Part shown: positions 1 through 6,047 of the stretch, piece by piece
How positions within the stretch are numbered: position 1 is the first letter of the stretch
Layout of the letters: every line of letters starts with the position of its first letter
NCBI GenBank assembly: GCA_021786135.1
Contig: JAJYNV010000368.1
Location: forward strand, 1-14,450
Length of the DNA stretch: 14,450 bases
Source: Bacillota bacterium
Lineage (GTDB): Bacteria; Bacillota; Sulfobacillia; JAJZYS01; JAJYTV01
Direction: 5' to 3'
The notes under the pieces: model-generated
Told to the model about the DNA's origin: nothing
The model's input: only the letters and a program-made list of their open reading frames with translations
Databases searched by the model: none
Translations under genes and position numbers: made by a program

Positions 1-5
1 TGGGA

Positions 6-30
6 GGGGGGACACCTTCGGTTTCCCCCC
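6..30. other. Strong G/C hairpin at the window edge
   Basis: GGGGGGA (6-12) can pair with TCCCCCC (24-30), and an inner ACC-TTC-GGT hairpin fits between them. No clear T-tract follows on either strand. It may be the 3' end of a transcription unit lying outside the window, but its strand cannot be assigned. Confidence 0.35.
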
Positions 31-170
31 CAACCCCTCTTCCACCCGCCACTTACACAAGTACCTTTTGCTTCTGAGGCAACGAAACCCGTTCGAGTAC
101 CTTTCTTATTGACGCACTACGGGGCCATCGCGGGACATCCCCGGTGCGGGGAGGCGCTAGAGGATCCGGG

Positions 171-191
171 CGGCACCCGGGTCGGGTGCCG
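171..191 (-). terminator. Hairpin just after the YeiH-type gene
   Basis: CGGCACCCG (171-179) and CGGGTGCCG (183-191) form a perfect 9-bp stem with a 3-nt loop. It begins 9 nt past the stop of the minus-strand transporter gene. No T-run follows on the minus strand, so it is either a weak intrinsic terminator or a 3'-end stabilising hairpin. A second small dyad (TCCCC/GGGGA around 138-152) lies further downstream. Confidence 0.4.
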
Positions 192-199
192 GGGCAACT

Positions 200-1216
200 T
201 CACGGTCCGACGAGCAGCACGAGACCTGCGCTCAGGGCCAGCGTGAGAATGAGGTAGCCGGAACCGAGCAGGATGTCGCGCAGGTTCCCGCCCGAGATCT
301 CGTCCAGCAGCATGGCGCCGACGCCGACGAACGCGAGCGCGAAGGCGGCCTGGCTCAGCATGGCTGCCCACGCGGCGGGCACGGGCCCGATCAGCCCGAG
401 GAGCCGCAGTGCCGCCAGAACGGCGTAGCCGGCGACAAAGGGCGGGAAGTCGCGGACAATCTCCCGGAAGCTCCGCGCCTCCCGGCCCGACAGGCTCACC
501 ACCACTCCGAGCAGCGCATTGCGCGTGAGCTTGAACATGGTGGCCATCTCTAGGCCGATCGGTCCGAACGCGGAGCCTGCGGCGATCGCCTCGGCCGTGT
601 TGTCGACGCCGAGCCCGCAGACAGCTCCGGCGATATAGGGGGCCGGATGCCAGTGCAAGGCGACCACCGGCGCGAGGAAGACCGCGAGCGTGCCCACCAG
701 AAGGATCGCCCCCACCGCGGCCGCGGCGTCGGTGTCCGTGGCGCCGATGCGGGTCTTCGCGAGCAGGATGGCATTGACGCCGCAGACCGAGTTGCCGATG
801 CCGAGGAGGCGCGCGGTCATGGGCGAAAAAACGCGGCGCAGGAGGATGCGGCTGGCGAGGTAGGCGAGGGCGATCTTGGAAAGGACGAGCGCGAGGCCCA
901 GGAGCCCCATGGCAGGGATCGCCGCGGGGTCGATCGCAGGGCCGAGGAGCACCGCGCCGACCTGGAGCCAGAAGCCATAGGTGCGCTGACCGCTGGCGCG
1001 CAGGGCGCTGAGTCCTGGCAGACGCGCGGCGATAGCGCCGAGGAGCAGGGCGGGAATGGCGATCGAGAGGTCGGGGAGATATCTGAGGTGCACAAGAAGA
1101 GCCACAGCGCCGAGAAGCGCGATGCCTCCCGCGCCAGCCAGGCGGGCGGCAGGCTCGGATGGCGCGAGGGCAAATGGCTCCCTGACAAGGCTCGGTTCGC
1201 GCTCTGGATCGGCCAC
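200..1216 (-). CDS. YeiH/UPF0324 family putative sulfate exporter
   Basis: This is an integral membrane protein of about 338 aa, made of closely spaced hydrophobic helices (roughly ten) and only short loops. The segment GIGNSVCGVNAILLAKT matches the GxxxCGxxAI signature region of the YeiH/UPF0324 family, and the later VDNTAEAIAAGSAFG and MFKLTRNALLG segments also fit. Family members are annotated as putative sulfate or small-anion exporters; the substrate here is inferred from the family only. I chose the GTG at 1214-1216 because a GGGGAGGG Shine-Dalgarno lies just upstream (complement of 1224-1231). The open frame extends to a GTG at 1297, but those 27 extra residues (with His, Pro and Trp) do not look like a family N-terminus. 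It appears monocistronic on the minus strand. The long plus-strand frame opposite it is a GC-driven shadow. Confidence 0.85.
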   Translation of the reverse strand: MADPEREPSLVREPFALAPSEPAARLAGAGGIALLGAVALLVHLRYLPDLSIAIPALLLGAIAARLPGLSALRASGQRTYGFWLQVGAVLLGPAIDPAAIPAMGLLGLALVLSKIALAYLASRILLRRVFSPMTARLLGIGNSVCGVNAILLAKTRIGATDTDAAAAVGAILLVGTLAVFLAPVVALHWHPAPYIAGAVCGLGVDNTAEAIAAGSAFGPIGLEMATMFKLTRNALLGVVVSLSGREARSFREIVRDFPPFVAGYAVLAALRLLGLIGPVPAAWAAMLSQAAFALAFVGVGAMLLDEISGGNLRDILLGSGYLILTLALSAGLVLLVGP

Positions 1217-1706
1217 GTCACCGCCCTCCCCGCTTCGGCACCAAGGCAGGAGATGCGGCGCGAAGGGGAAGTGTGCCCTGGGTTTGCCCGCGCTCACGGC
1301 TCGCGAAGCGCATGGGTGGTCAGGCCCAGGGCGGCCTCAGTCAGGAGGATGTGCCTTGGGGCGCAAAATCCGGGACGACCGAAGCTGGCCAGTCAATCGA
1401 TCCATCAAATCAAAGGAAGACTTCGGCAGACCGGCTTCGCGGCGACCAGGGACGCCAAGGGCGTCTACTACGGTACGGCCACGCCGAAGCGTAAGGTGTC
1501 CTTCTGGCTTCGCATCTTCGGGGGGGCCTGATGCTCGGCGCAGGACTCGGCATCGACTGCGCACGCCAGCTCACCGCATCTGAGCCACACGCGCTGGTGC
1601 TGAGCATGACTGAAGTGATGGCTGGAATTAACTAGTTTGGTTCCCTCTAAAGGTGATTGAATGCCGGTGGAGTACTTTCCCAACTAGGAAGGGGCTGAGT
1701 GCCGCA
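1217..1706. other. Spacer between the exporter and the accessory cluster
   Basis: This stretch of about 490 bases has no confident gene. GC content falls through it, from GC-rich DNA near the exporter start to mixed composition near 1600-1700. It should hold the exporter promoter (minus strand) and the promoter of the gene at 1707, but I could not pick convincing -35/-10 pairs. The one coding-like stretch is the short plus-strand frame at 1349-1531, listed separately. Confidence 0.5.
1349..1531 (+). pseudogene. Possible small ORF or C-terminal gene fragment
   Basis: A 60-codon frame starts at ATG 1349 and ends at TGA 1531. Its second half (GFAATRDAKGVYYGT, then a Lys/Arg-Val-Ser-Phe-Trp-Leu stretch) is protein-like in composition, while its first half is not. 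An AGGAGG directly abuts the ATG, which is too close to be a normal ribosome site. The same frame stays open far upstream, antisense to the exporter gene, so openness alone is not evidence. It may be the C-terminal remnant of a broken gene. I do not recognise the family. Confidence 0.2.
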
Positions 1707-2078
1707 ATGGCCGATAGCCAAGAGAGGGTTCAGACGCTAACCGTAAAGTATGTTGACGTTGTACCCGACGACATTGCTGTTATCTACGCGAACTCTATGT
1801 TCGGCTCCATTGGTCCGCGAGGCGACCTTGCGGTCACATTCGCCTTGGAGTACCTTGAGCCTAAGCCCCCTGCGGAAATCAGGATTTCTAGCAGCGGTGA
1901 GGTGGTGGCAACGTCCTCAACGAGCGAAGCTGGGATGACCACAGTGCGACGGCATCTAGTACGGGTGATTGTCCCGAACGACCAGATTGCGTCCTTTGCC
2001 GAGTGGTTTGCTGAACGGTCTGCGGAGAGGGACCGGCTCATTCCCGTGACCATGCGCCCCGGCGAGCAGCATGAGTGA
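1707..2078 (+). CDS. DUF3467-like small protein, first gene of overlapping cluster
   Basis: The predicted protein has 123 aa. The start ATG at 1707 follows a GGAAGGGG ribosome site (about 1687-1694); an upstream in-frame ATG at 1653 lacks one. The segment around VIYANSMFG, then an alternating hydrophobic beta-strand (DLAVTFALEYLE) and a C-terminal IVPNDQIASFAEWF helix, resembles the small DUF3467-type fold (YANs...F... and a final amphipathic helix). This is a pattern-level resemblance only. The stop overlaps the next gene by 8 nt (start 2071), implying translational coupling. Base composition is lower in GC than the neighbouring core genes, consistent with transfer. Function is unknown; it may be an accessory or neutralising partner of the downstream small proteins. 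Confidence 0.6.
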   Translation: MADSQERVQTLTVKYVDVVPDDIAVIYANSMFGSIGPRGDLAVTFALEYLEPKPPAEIRISSSGEVVATSSTSEAGMTTVRRHLVRVIVPNDQIASFAEWFAERSAERDRLIPVTMRPGEQHE

Positions 2079-2457
2079 TCCCGTCGCCGGCCCGGGCATA
2101 TTCTGGCGTGGGATGGACCCGCGCCGATACGCTGTCCAGATCAAGTCTGGGACATGGTTCTACAAGATAACCAATGCCGATGACCGACAATATCTCAGGG
2201 GGTACGCGGGCATCGTGCAGGCGGCGCTCGAGAACCCGTTTGAGATACGGGAGGACCCGGGCCACCCAGGCCACGAGCACTACATAGACATCGCGTTTTT
2301 TCCTGAGGCGGCGACACACCCATTGGCTCTCGTTGTAGCGGTAGAGGTGCTCGAAGACGGGACCAGAGATGTTGCGTCCATTATGGGCAAGACTAGCTTC
2401 AAACAGGAGACGGGGGGTGTACTCTATGCGCGGCCCGGCCGTGGTACGGCGCCGTGA
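2071..2457 (+). CDS. BECR/DUF4258-like small protein, possible toxin
   Basis: The predicted protein has 128 aa and overlaps the preceding gene by 8 nt and the following one by 32 nt. Its element order resembles small BECR-fold RNases (DUF4258 or phage PBECR types). A short strand (WFYKITNADDR) is followed by a helix with YAGIVQAALENPFEI, then by a charged turn with His residues (HPGHEHY). Two long strands follow (IDIAFFP and ALVVAVEVLEDG), then a terminal SIMGKTSFKQ strand resembling the family's final V.T.F motif. I infer a possible RNA-targeting toxin or an inactive relative. The catalytic residues cannot be assigned with confidence. Placement between two small genes, one DUF2283-like, is typical of toxin-antitoxin-like modules. 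Confidence 0.55.
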   Translation: MSDPVAGPGIFWRGMDPRRYAVQIKSGTWFYKITNADDRQYLRGYAGIVQAALENPFEIREDPGHPGHEHYIDIAFFPEAATHPLALVVAVEVLEDGTRDVASIMGKTSFKQETGGVLYARPGRGTAP

Positions 2458-2695
2458 TCTTCAGATCGTCTACGACGATGAACACGACGTGTTGTACGGC
2501 AGTTTTGTCGGGGCTGGACCATCCCACGGGGATGAAGAGGACATTCCCGGCGTGATCCTTGAGCGTGACAAGGAAGACGGCTTGGCCGGATTTGTTGTCT
2601 TCTATGCTCGGGCCAGGGTGGACAGAGAAGTGATATTCCAGTATCTCCACCGCTTTGGGTTCGGGGTCGATCAGGAGGCCTTCTCCGCAAGGTAA
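2426..2695 (+). CDS. DUF2283-like small protein, possible antitoxin
   Basis: The predicted protein has 89 aa. The ATG at 2426 follows a G-rich ribosome site (CGGGGGGTG, 2411-2419) and lies inside the end of the previous gene; the upstream ATG at 2369 is poorer. The segment LQIVYDDEHDVLYGSF, then IPGVILERDKEDGLAGFVVF, matches the DUF2283 pattern: YD.e.D.LY.xf, then GVI.E.D..G...G....xA. DUF2283 proteins are small and often sit next to small toxin-like proteins, and some are annotated as antitoxins. Here an antitoxin role for the 2071-2457 product is inferred from context. An intrinsic terminator follows about 20 nt after the stop, so this closes the operon. Confidence 0.6.
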   Translation: MRGPAVVRRRDLQIVYDDEHDVLYGSFVGAGPSHGDEEDIPGVILERDKEDGLAGFVVFYARARVDREVIFQYLHRFGFGVDQEAFSAR

Positions 2696-2715
2696 TACGC
2701 GGCCAATGGTGGCGG

Positions 2716-2747
2716 CCCCGCCCCTCCACGGAGGAGCGGGGATTTTT
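2716..2747 (+). terminator. Intrinsic terminator of the three-gene cluster
   Basis: CCCCGCCCCTCC (2716-2727) pairs with GGAGGAGCGGGG (2730-2741) over 12 positions with one mismatch. The strict loop is 2 nt, so a larger loop would open in practice. ATTTTT follows. The site lies 20 nt past the stop at 2695 and separates the cluster from the zinc-ribbon gene. Confidence 0.8.
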
Positions 2748-2821
2748 CGTGTTTGCTGGAGGGATCATCGCTAGGCGTGTGGAAGCGTGTGCCATAGACT
2801 GGAATTGGTGGTGTTACGCAC

Positions 2822-3133
2822 TTGGCCGAGGCACCCTCTGACCGAAAAGTCTACCGAACAAGGCCATCTCATGTGTTCATCGTATGGAAGCCGCTGTCCT
2901 CGTTTGGCAGCCTCCACTTCTGCGACTCCTGCGACGTTGAACTGAACTTGGACCCCGTTCCCACGGTCGACCATCTTTCAGAGGAGGATGACGCTCGGGG
3001 TAACTACAAGCCAAGGGGCGATAAGGCCTATTGTAGGAAGTGCGCTCTCGAGTACTACGACCTGTCCGGCTACGCCGGGCGACGCGTCGAAGAGCGATGG
3101 GTTTGCGGCGACGAGGAAGATATCCTGGGATAG
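2822..3133 (+). CDS. Small zinc-ribbon-type hypothetical protein
   Basis: The predicted protein has 103 aa and uses a TTG start at 2822, with GGTGG about 10 nt upstream; a GTG at 2873 is an alternative. Two cysteine pairs, FCDSCDV near residues 38-43 and YCRKCALEYY near 70-77, form a plausible single Zn-binding ribbon. A third cysteine sits near the C-terminus (WVCGDEED). The loop between the pairs is acidic and about 30 residues long. No enzyme motif is visible, and the family is not recognised. It could bind nucleic acid or a partner protein. It follows the terminator of the upstream cluster, so it is probably transcribed on its own. Its composition resembles that cluster more than the core genes. 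Confidence 0.55.
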   Translation: MAEAPSDRKVYRTRPSHVFIVWKPLSSFGSLHFCDSCDVELNLDPVPTVDHLSEEDDARGNYKPRGDKAYCRKCALEYYDLSGYAGRRVEERWVCGDEEDILG

Positions 3134-3140
3134 CGAGAGG

Positions 3141-3164
3141 GCGCCGGGGCTAACACCTCGGCGC
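3141..3164. terminator. Hairpin between convergent ends
   Basis: GCGCCGGGG (3141-3149) and CCTCGGCGC (3156-3164) form a 9-position stem with one mismatch and a 6-nt loop. It lies between the zinc-ribbon gene stop (3133) and the end of the minus-strand phage fragment (3172). No T-tract follows on either strand, so termination is only suggested. Confidence 0.35.
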
Positions 3165-3171
3165 GTCCTCG

Positions 3172-3453
3172 TCATATCGGCAGCCCCATTCCTCCGCCGA
3201 CTCTCGGCCCTCCCGGCGGCACGAACGGGAAGACGCCCTGCATGCGCTTATGCCCGATGTCCCGAATGATGCGCAGGGCCCCTTTGCCGAAGTCCCGGTA
3301 GATCCGCGCGTACTCCCTGAAGCCATTGCCCCAGATCTCGACCGGCGACGTCGGCGCCGGTGGCTGGAGATCCCGCTGCAGGCGTCTCATCGCACCCGCG
3401 AGGTCGATGTCCGCGTGCGTGAGCTTGCGCGTGTTCTGGTAGTGCTCATCATC
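3172..3453 (-). pseudogene. C-terminal fragment of an unidentified (phage?) protein
   Basis: This frame begins where the baseplate-J-like frame stops making sense. It reads HYQNTRKLTHADIDLAGAMR, then VEIWGNGFREYARIYRDFGK, then GHKRMQGVFPFVPPGG, and ends at 3172. The composition is protein-like, with heptad-like charged helices and then a Gly/Pro-rich tail. It has no start of its own and continues out of frame from the baseplate-J N-terminus. I read it as the tail of another phage gene joined by a deletion, or as the J gene disrupted by a frameshift plus divergence. The family is not recognised. Confidence 0.35.
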
Positions 3454-3593
3454 TGGTAGTCGGCGCTGTCGGAGCCGAGGTAGATGTCGCTCCCGAATAT
3501 AGCCTGCGCCTGCGCCGTGAGGTACCCCATGATCTGCTGATACCTCGGGATCGTGACGCCCGTGGCGGAGATGCTGGGCGGCGTGTAACTCAT
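3387..3593 (-). pseudogene. Phage baseplate J/gp47-like N-terminal remnant
   Basis: The first 50 codons match the N-terminus of the phage baseplate J (Mu gp47/XkdT) family: PPSISATGVTIPRYQQI, then LTAQAQAIFGSDIYLG, then SDSADYQMMS. Intact members run to about 350-400 aa. Here the sequence becomes low-complexity Arg/Ser/Thr after residue 50 and stops at 3387, so the gene is broken. The start ATG at 3593 overlaps the upstream stop as ATGA, the tight spacing seen in phage tail operons. The break coincides with an 8-bp direct repeat (CTGGTAGT at 3436-3443 and 3453-3460), which may mark a recombination or slippage point. Confidence 0.65.
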
Positions 3594-3850
3594 GGCCCAA
3601 ACGTCACCCCCTCAAGGCCGACTATGCCGTAAGTGGTCTGCACCTGGATGTTCGTCGCCGTGTAGGTGCGGCGCGGCCCGGCGTAGCTCGAGGCGTAGGA
3701 CAGGATGTCCTGCACGCCCTGCACGCCCTGCACGCCGAGGATGGCCTCCTGGATCAGCATATCGAGCCACCGGAACAAGGACGTCGCGCTGCCCTGGGCC
3801 GACGATCGCGCGCAATTCCGCAAGATTTGGCGTTCCATGCTATAATTCAT
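3590..3850 (-). pseudogene. Phage baseplate XkdS/gp46-like C-terminal remnant
   Basis: The open frame has 86 aa. From about residue 26 it reads FRWLDMLIQEAIL, then a strand and NIQVQTTYGIVGLEGV. This resembles the C-terminal part of XkdS/gp46/W-type baseplate proteins: a helix ending in eAL..d.rI, a strand, then a V.T.yG strand. Such genes normally sit directly upstream of baseplate J, as here. The first 20 or so residues run into the promoter of the decarboxylase operon and are probably not original, so the gene has lost its 5' end. A 9-bp unit (CTGCACGCC on the plus strand) is repeated three times at 3710-3736, giving GVQ three times and suggesting slippage. Confidence 0.5.
3816..3846 (+). 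promoter_or_regulatory. Promoter of the arginine decarboxylase operon
   Basis: A perfect TATAAT at 3841-3846 lies 35 nt upstream of the GTG start at 3882. The -35 region is weak: TTCCGC at 3816-3821 with a 19-nt spacer is the best I find. The promoter overlaps the ruined 5' end of the minus-strand phage remnant. GAAAGGGG (3864-3871) is the likely ribosome site. Confidence 0.6.
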
Positions 3851-3881
3851 CGCGACTTTTCCCGAAAGGGGTCACCCGCCC

Positions 3882-4343
3882 GTGCTCGAGACTCCATCCA
3901 AGTACACCCTTGTGGCGGCCGCGGCGGAGGGCCCTACGCGGCTCAACGCCTTCGACAATGCGCTCCTGGGCGCCGGCATCGGCAACATGAACCTGCTCCG
4001 GGTCTCTTCGATCCTGCCTCCCGGCGCCGTTGAGGTAGACAAGCTCGACATGCCGCAGGGAAGTCTCCTACCGACAGCCTACGGGGCGATCGAGAGCGAG
4101 CACACCGGCGAGCTCATCGCCGCCGCGATCGGCGTCGGGATTGGCGACGACGACCAGTGCGGCGTGATCATGGAGTTTTCCGGCCTCTGCTCCGCTGAGG
4201 ACGCGGAGGCCGAGATCCGGCGCATGCTCGAGGCGGCCTTCGTCGAACGTGGCCGTACGCTTAAAGAGATGAAGATTCGCTCTGCCTCCCATCGCGTCCA
4301 GCGGATCGGCTGCGCCTTCGCAGCCGCCGCTCTCTGGTACTGA
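3882..4343 (+). CDS. pdaD: Pyruvoyl-dependent arginine decarboxylase
   Basis: The product converts arginine to agmatine and CO2, the first step of polyamine synthesis by the agmatine route, and is cytoplasmic. The 153-aa length is typical of the PvlArgDC family. The core GIGNMNLLRVSSILPP contains the self-cleavage site between Ser42 and Ser43; cleavage makes a beta chain and an alpha chain whose first residue becomes the pyruvoyl cofactor. The conserved acid of the GVIMEFSG motif is Glu98, and the PQGS segment (58-61) is also family-like. Translation starts at GTG 3882 after GAAAGGGG. It is the first gene of a tight operon, with only 1 nt between its stop and the spermidine synthase start. 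Histidine-type relatives exist, but the neighbouring ureohydrolase supports arginine as substrate. Confidence 0.9.
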   Translation: MLETPSKYTLVAAAAEGPTRLNAFDNALLGAGIGNMNLLRVSSILPPGAVEVDKLDMPQGSLLPTAYGAIESEHTGELIAAAIGVGIGDDDQCGVIMEFSGLCSAEDAEAEIRRMLEAAFVERGRTLKEMKIRSASHRVQRIGCAFAAAALWY

Positions 4344-4344
4344 G

Positions 4345-5187
4345 ATGTCGCGCCCGCCGATGGAGCTGTGGCTCGAGGAACTGCAGCTCGGCAACATGAG
4401 GCTCGGCCTCAGGGCCGACACCGTCCTGCACCGGGAGGTCTCCCGCTTCCAGGAGATCCTGGTGGTCGACACGTACGCCTTCGGCCGCGTCATGATGCTC
4501 GACGGCACCTTCCAGGTGACGGAGAAGGACGAGTTCGTCTACCACGAGATGCTGACGCACTTCCCGCTCATGAGCCACCCGAGCCCGAAGGACGTCCTCG
4601 TGATCGGCGGCGGCGACGGCGGCACGATCCGCGAGGTGGTGAAGCACCCCGAGGTCGAGCGCGCCGTGCTCTGCGAGATCGATCCCCGGGTGACGGCGGT
4701 CGCGCGGGAGTTCATGCCGAGCGTCGCCTGCGGCCTCTCCGACCCGCGCGTCGAGGTTCTGCACGAGGACGGCATCAAGCTCGTGCAGAACCACGAAGGG
4801 GCTTTCGACGTCATCCTGATCGACTCGACCGATCCCGTCGGCCCGGCCGTCGGGCTCTATAGCCCCGAGTTCTACGCCGCCTGCAAGCGGGCGCTCCGGC
4901 CTGGCGGCATCGTCTGCGCGCAGTCCGAGTCCCCGTTCGTGAACGGCGATGTGGTGCGCCGCGTCGCGGAGAGCGTCAAGGCGAACTTCGCGAACCGTCA
5001 GCTCTACCTCGCGCCGCTACCTACCTATCCCTCGGGCTTTTGGAGCTTCACGGCAGGCTCCGACCAGCCTCTCTCCCAGGATGTCGACAGGGCGAGGGCC
5101 GAACGCCTCGAGACCCGCTACTACACGGCCGACATGCACAAGGCTGCGTTCGCCTTGCCGCCCTTCGCCAGGGCGCTCATCGACTGA
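4345..5187 (+). CDS. speE: Spermidine synthase (polyamine aminopropyltransferase)
   Basis: The product transfers an aminopropyl group from decarboxylated S-adenosylmethionine to putrescine, or possibly to agmatine. It has 280 aa, the usual bacterial length. An N-terminal beta domain (about 1-60, with the FQEILVVDT and GRVMMLDG strands) precedes a Rossmann domain. Visible motifs are EFVYHEML (63-70), the nucleotide-binding VLVIGGGDGG (84-93), CEID (110-113), HEDG (140-143), and the catalytic-loop DSTDPVGP (160-167) followed by LYSPEFY (171-177). It starts 1 nt after the decarboxylase stop, and its own stop overlaps the next start by 1 nt (TGATG). No S-adenosylmethionine decarboxylase is present here, so the donor must be made elsewhere. 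Confidence 0.93.
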   Translation: MSRPPMELWLEELQLGNMRLGLRADTVLHREVSRFQEILVVDTYAFGRVMMLDGTFQVTEKDEFVYHEMLTHFPLMSHPSPKDVLVIGGGDGGTIREVVKHPEVERAVLCEIDPRVTAVAREFMPSVACGLSDPRVEVLHEDGIKLVQNHEGAFDVILIDSTDPVGPAVGLYSPEFYAACKRALRPGGIVCAQSESPFVNGDVVRRVAESVKANFANRQLYLAPLPTYPSGFWSFTAGSDQPLSQDVDRARAERLETRYYTADMHKAAFALPPFARALID

Positions 5188-6047
5188 TGGACGTCATCCG
5201 GCCAGGGCAGGCGCTCTGGGCGCAGGGAGAGCCGGCGGCGCCGCGCTTCTCGCTCCTGGGCGTGCCGTTCGACGGCACCGCCTCCTTCAACCCCGGCTCG
5301 CGCGAGGGGCCGCTCGCGATCCGGCGGGCGACGCATGGCCTCGAAGACTATTCCCCGGCCCAGGGACGTTCGGTGCCCGAGGGCTATCTCGAGGATCTGG
5401 GAGATCTCGATCTCCCCTTCGGGAATCCTCTAGCCATGCTTCGCCGCACCGAGGCGGCGGTGCAGGAGATCCTGGCGCGGGGGCGGCTCCCGTTCCTCCT
5501 CGGAGGTGAGCACCTCGTCACGCTCGGAGCCCTTCGGGCCCTGCGGCGAGAGGGACCGTTCGCGCTCGTCCAGCTCGACGCCCATGGCGACCTGCGCGAT
5601 GCCTATCTCGGCGAGAGCCTCAGCCATGCATCGGTCGTCTACCACGCGCAGGAGATCCTCGGTCCCGAACACGTGCTGCAGTTCGGCATCCGCTCGGGTC
5701 CCGAGGAGGAACTGAGGCGGGCGACCTTCCTGCGCGAGGAGTGGAGCGCGGCCGCGGCGCGTGACGCCCTCGAGCAGATCGGCGACCTTCCGATCTATCT
5801 CACCATCGACATCGACGTGGCGGACCCCGCCTTCGCTCCCGGCACGGGTACGCCCGAACCTGGCGGCTGGACGTCGCGCGAGGTGCTTGCGGCCGCAAGG
5901 CTCTTCGGCGGGAGGCGCCTCGTGGGCGCCGACATCGTGGAGGTCCTGCCGAGCCGCGATCCCGCCGGCATCACGGCGCTCCTGGCCGCGAAGTGCCTGA
6001 GGGAGATCCTGATCGCGCAGAGTGGGAGGGAAGGCGATGTTCTCTAA
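5187..6047 (+). CDS. speB: Agmatinase-family ureohydrolase
   Basis: The product hydrolyses the guanidino group of agmatine (to putrescine and urea), or of N1-aminopropylagmatine (to spermidine and urea). The protein has 286 aa. The binuclear Mn site of the arginase/agmatinase family is complete: GGEH (His109), DAHGDLRD (Asp131, His133, Asp135) and DIDVADP (Asp208, Asp210). The SHAS segment (146-149) and the GTGTPEPGG loop (219-227) favour agmatinase over arginase. I chose the ATG at 5187 because its N-terminus fits the family and it overlaps the speE stop (TGATG). The frame is open further upstream inside speE, but that part is a shadow. Its last 11 nt overlap the argS start. Confidence 0.92.
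   Translation: MDVIRPGQALWAQGEPAAPRFSLLGVPFDGTASFNPGSREGPLAIRRATHGLEDYSPAQGRSVPEGYLEDLGDLDLPFGNPLAMLRRTEAAVQEILARGRLPFLLGGEHLVTLGALRALRREGPFALVQLDAHGDLRDAYLGESLSHASVVYHAQEILGPEHVLQFGIRSGPEEELRRATFLREEWSAAAARDALEQIGDLPIYLTIDIDVADPAFAPGTGTPEPGGWTSREVLAAARLFGGRRLVGADIVEVLPSRDPAGITALLAAKCLREILIAQSGREGDVL

Noticed and set aside
647..1347. Long plus-strand frame opposite the YeiH-type gene
   Set aside because: It is an Arg/Glu/Asp/Gly-rich shadow of a clear membrane protein gene; only its last 60 codons outside that gene are discussed separately.
4261..4794. Minus-strand frame across the pdaD/speE junction
   Set aside because: It lies wholly antisense to two well supported genes and has no recognisable domain.
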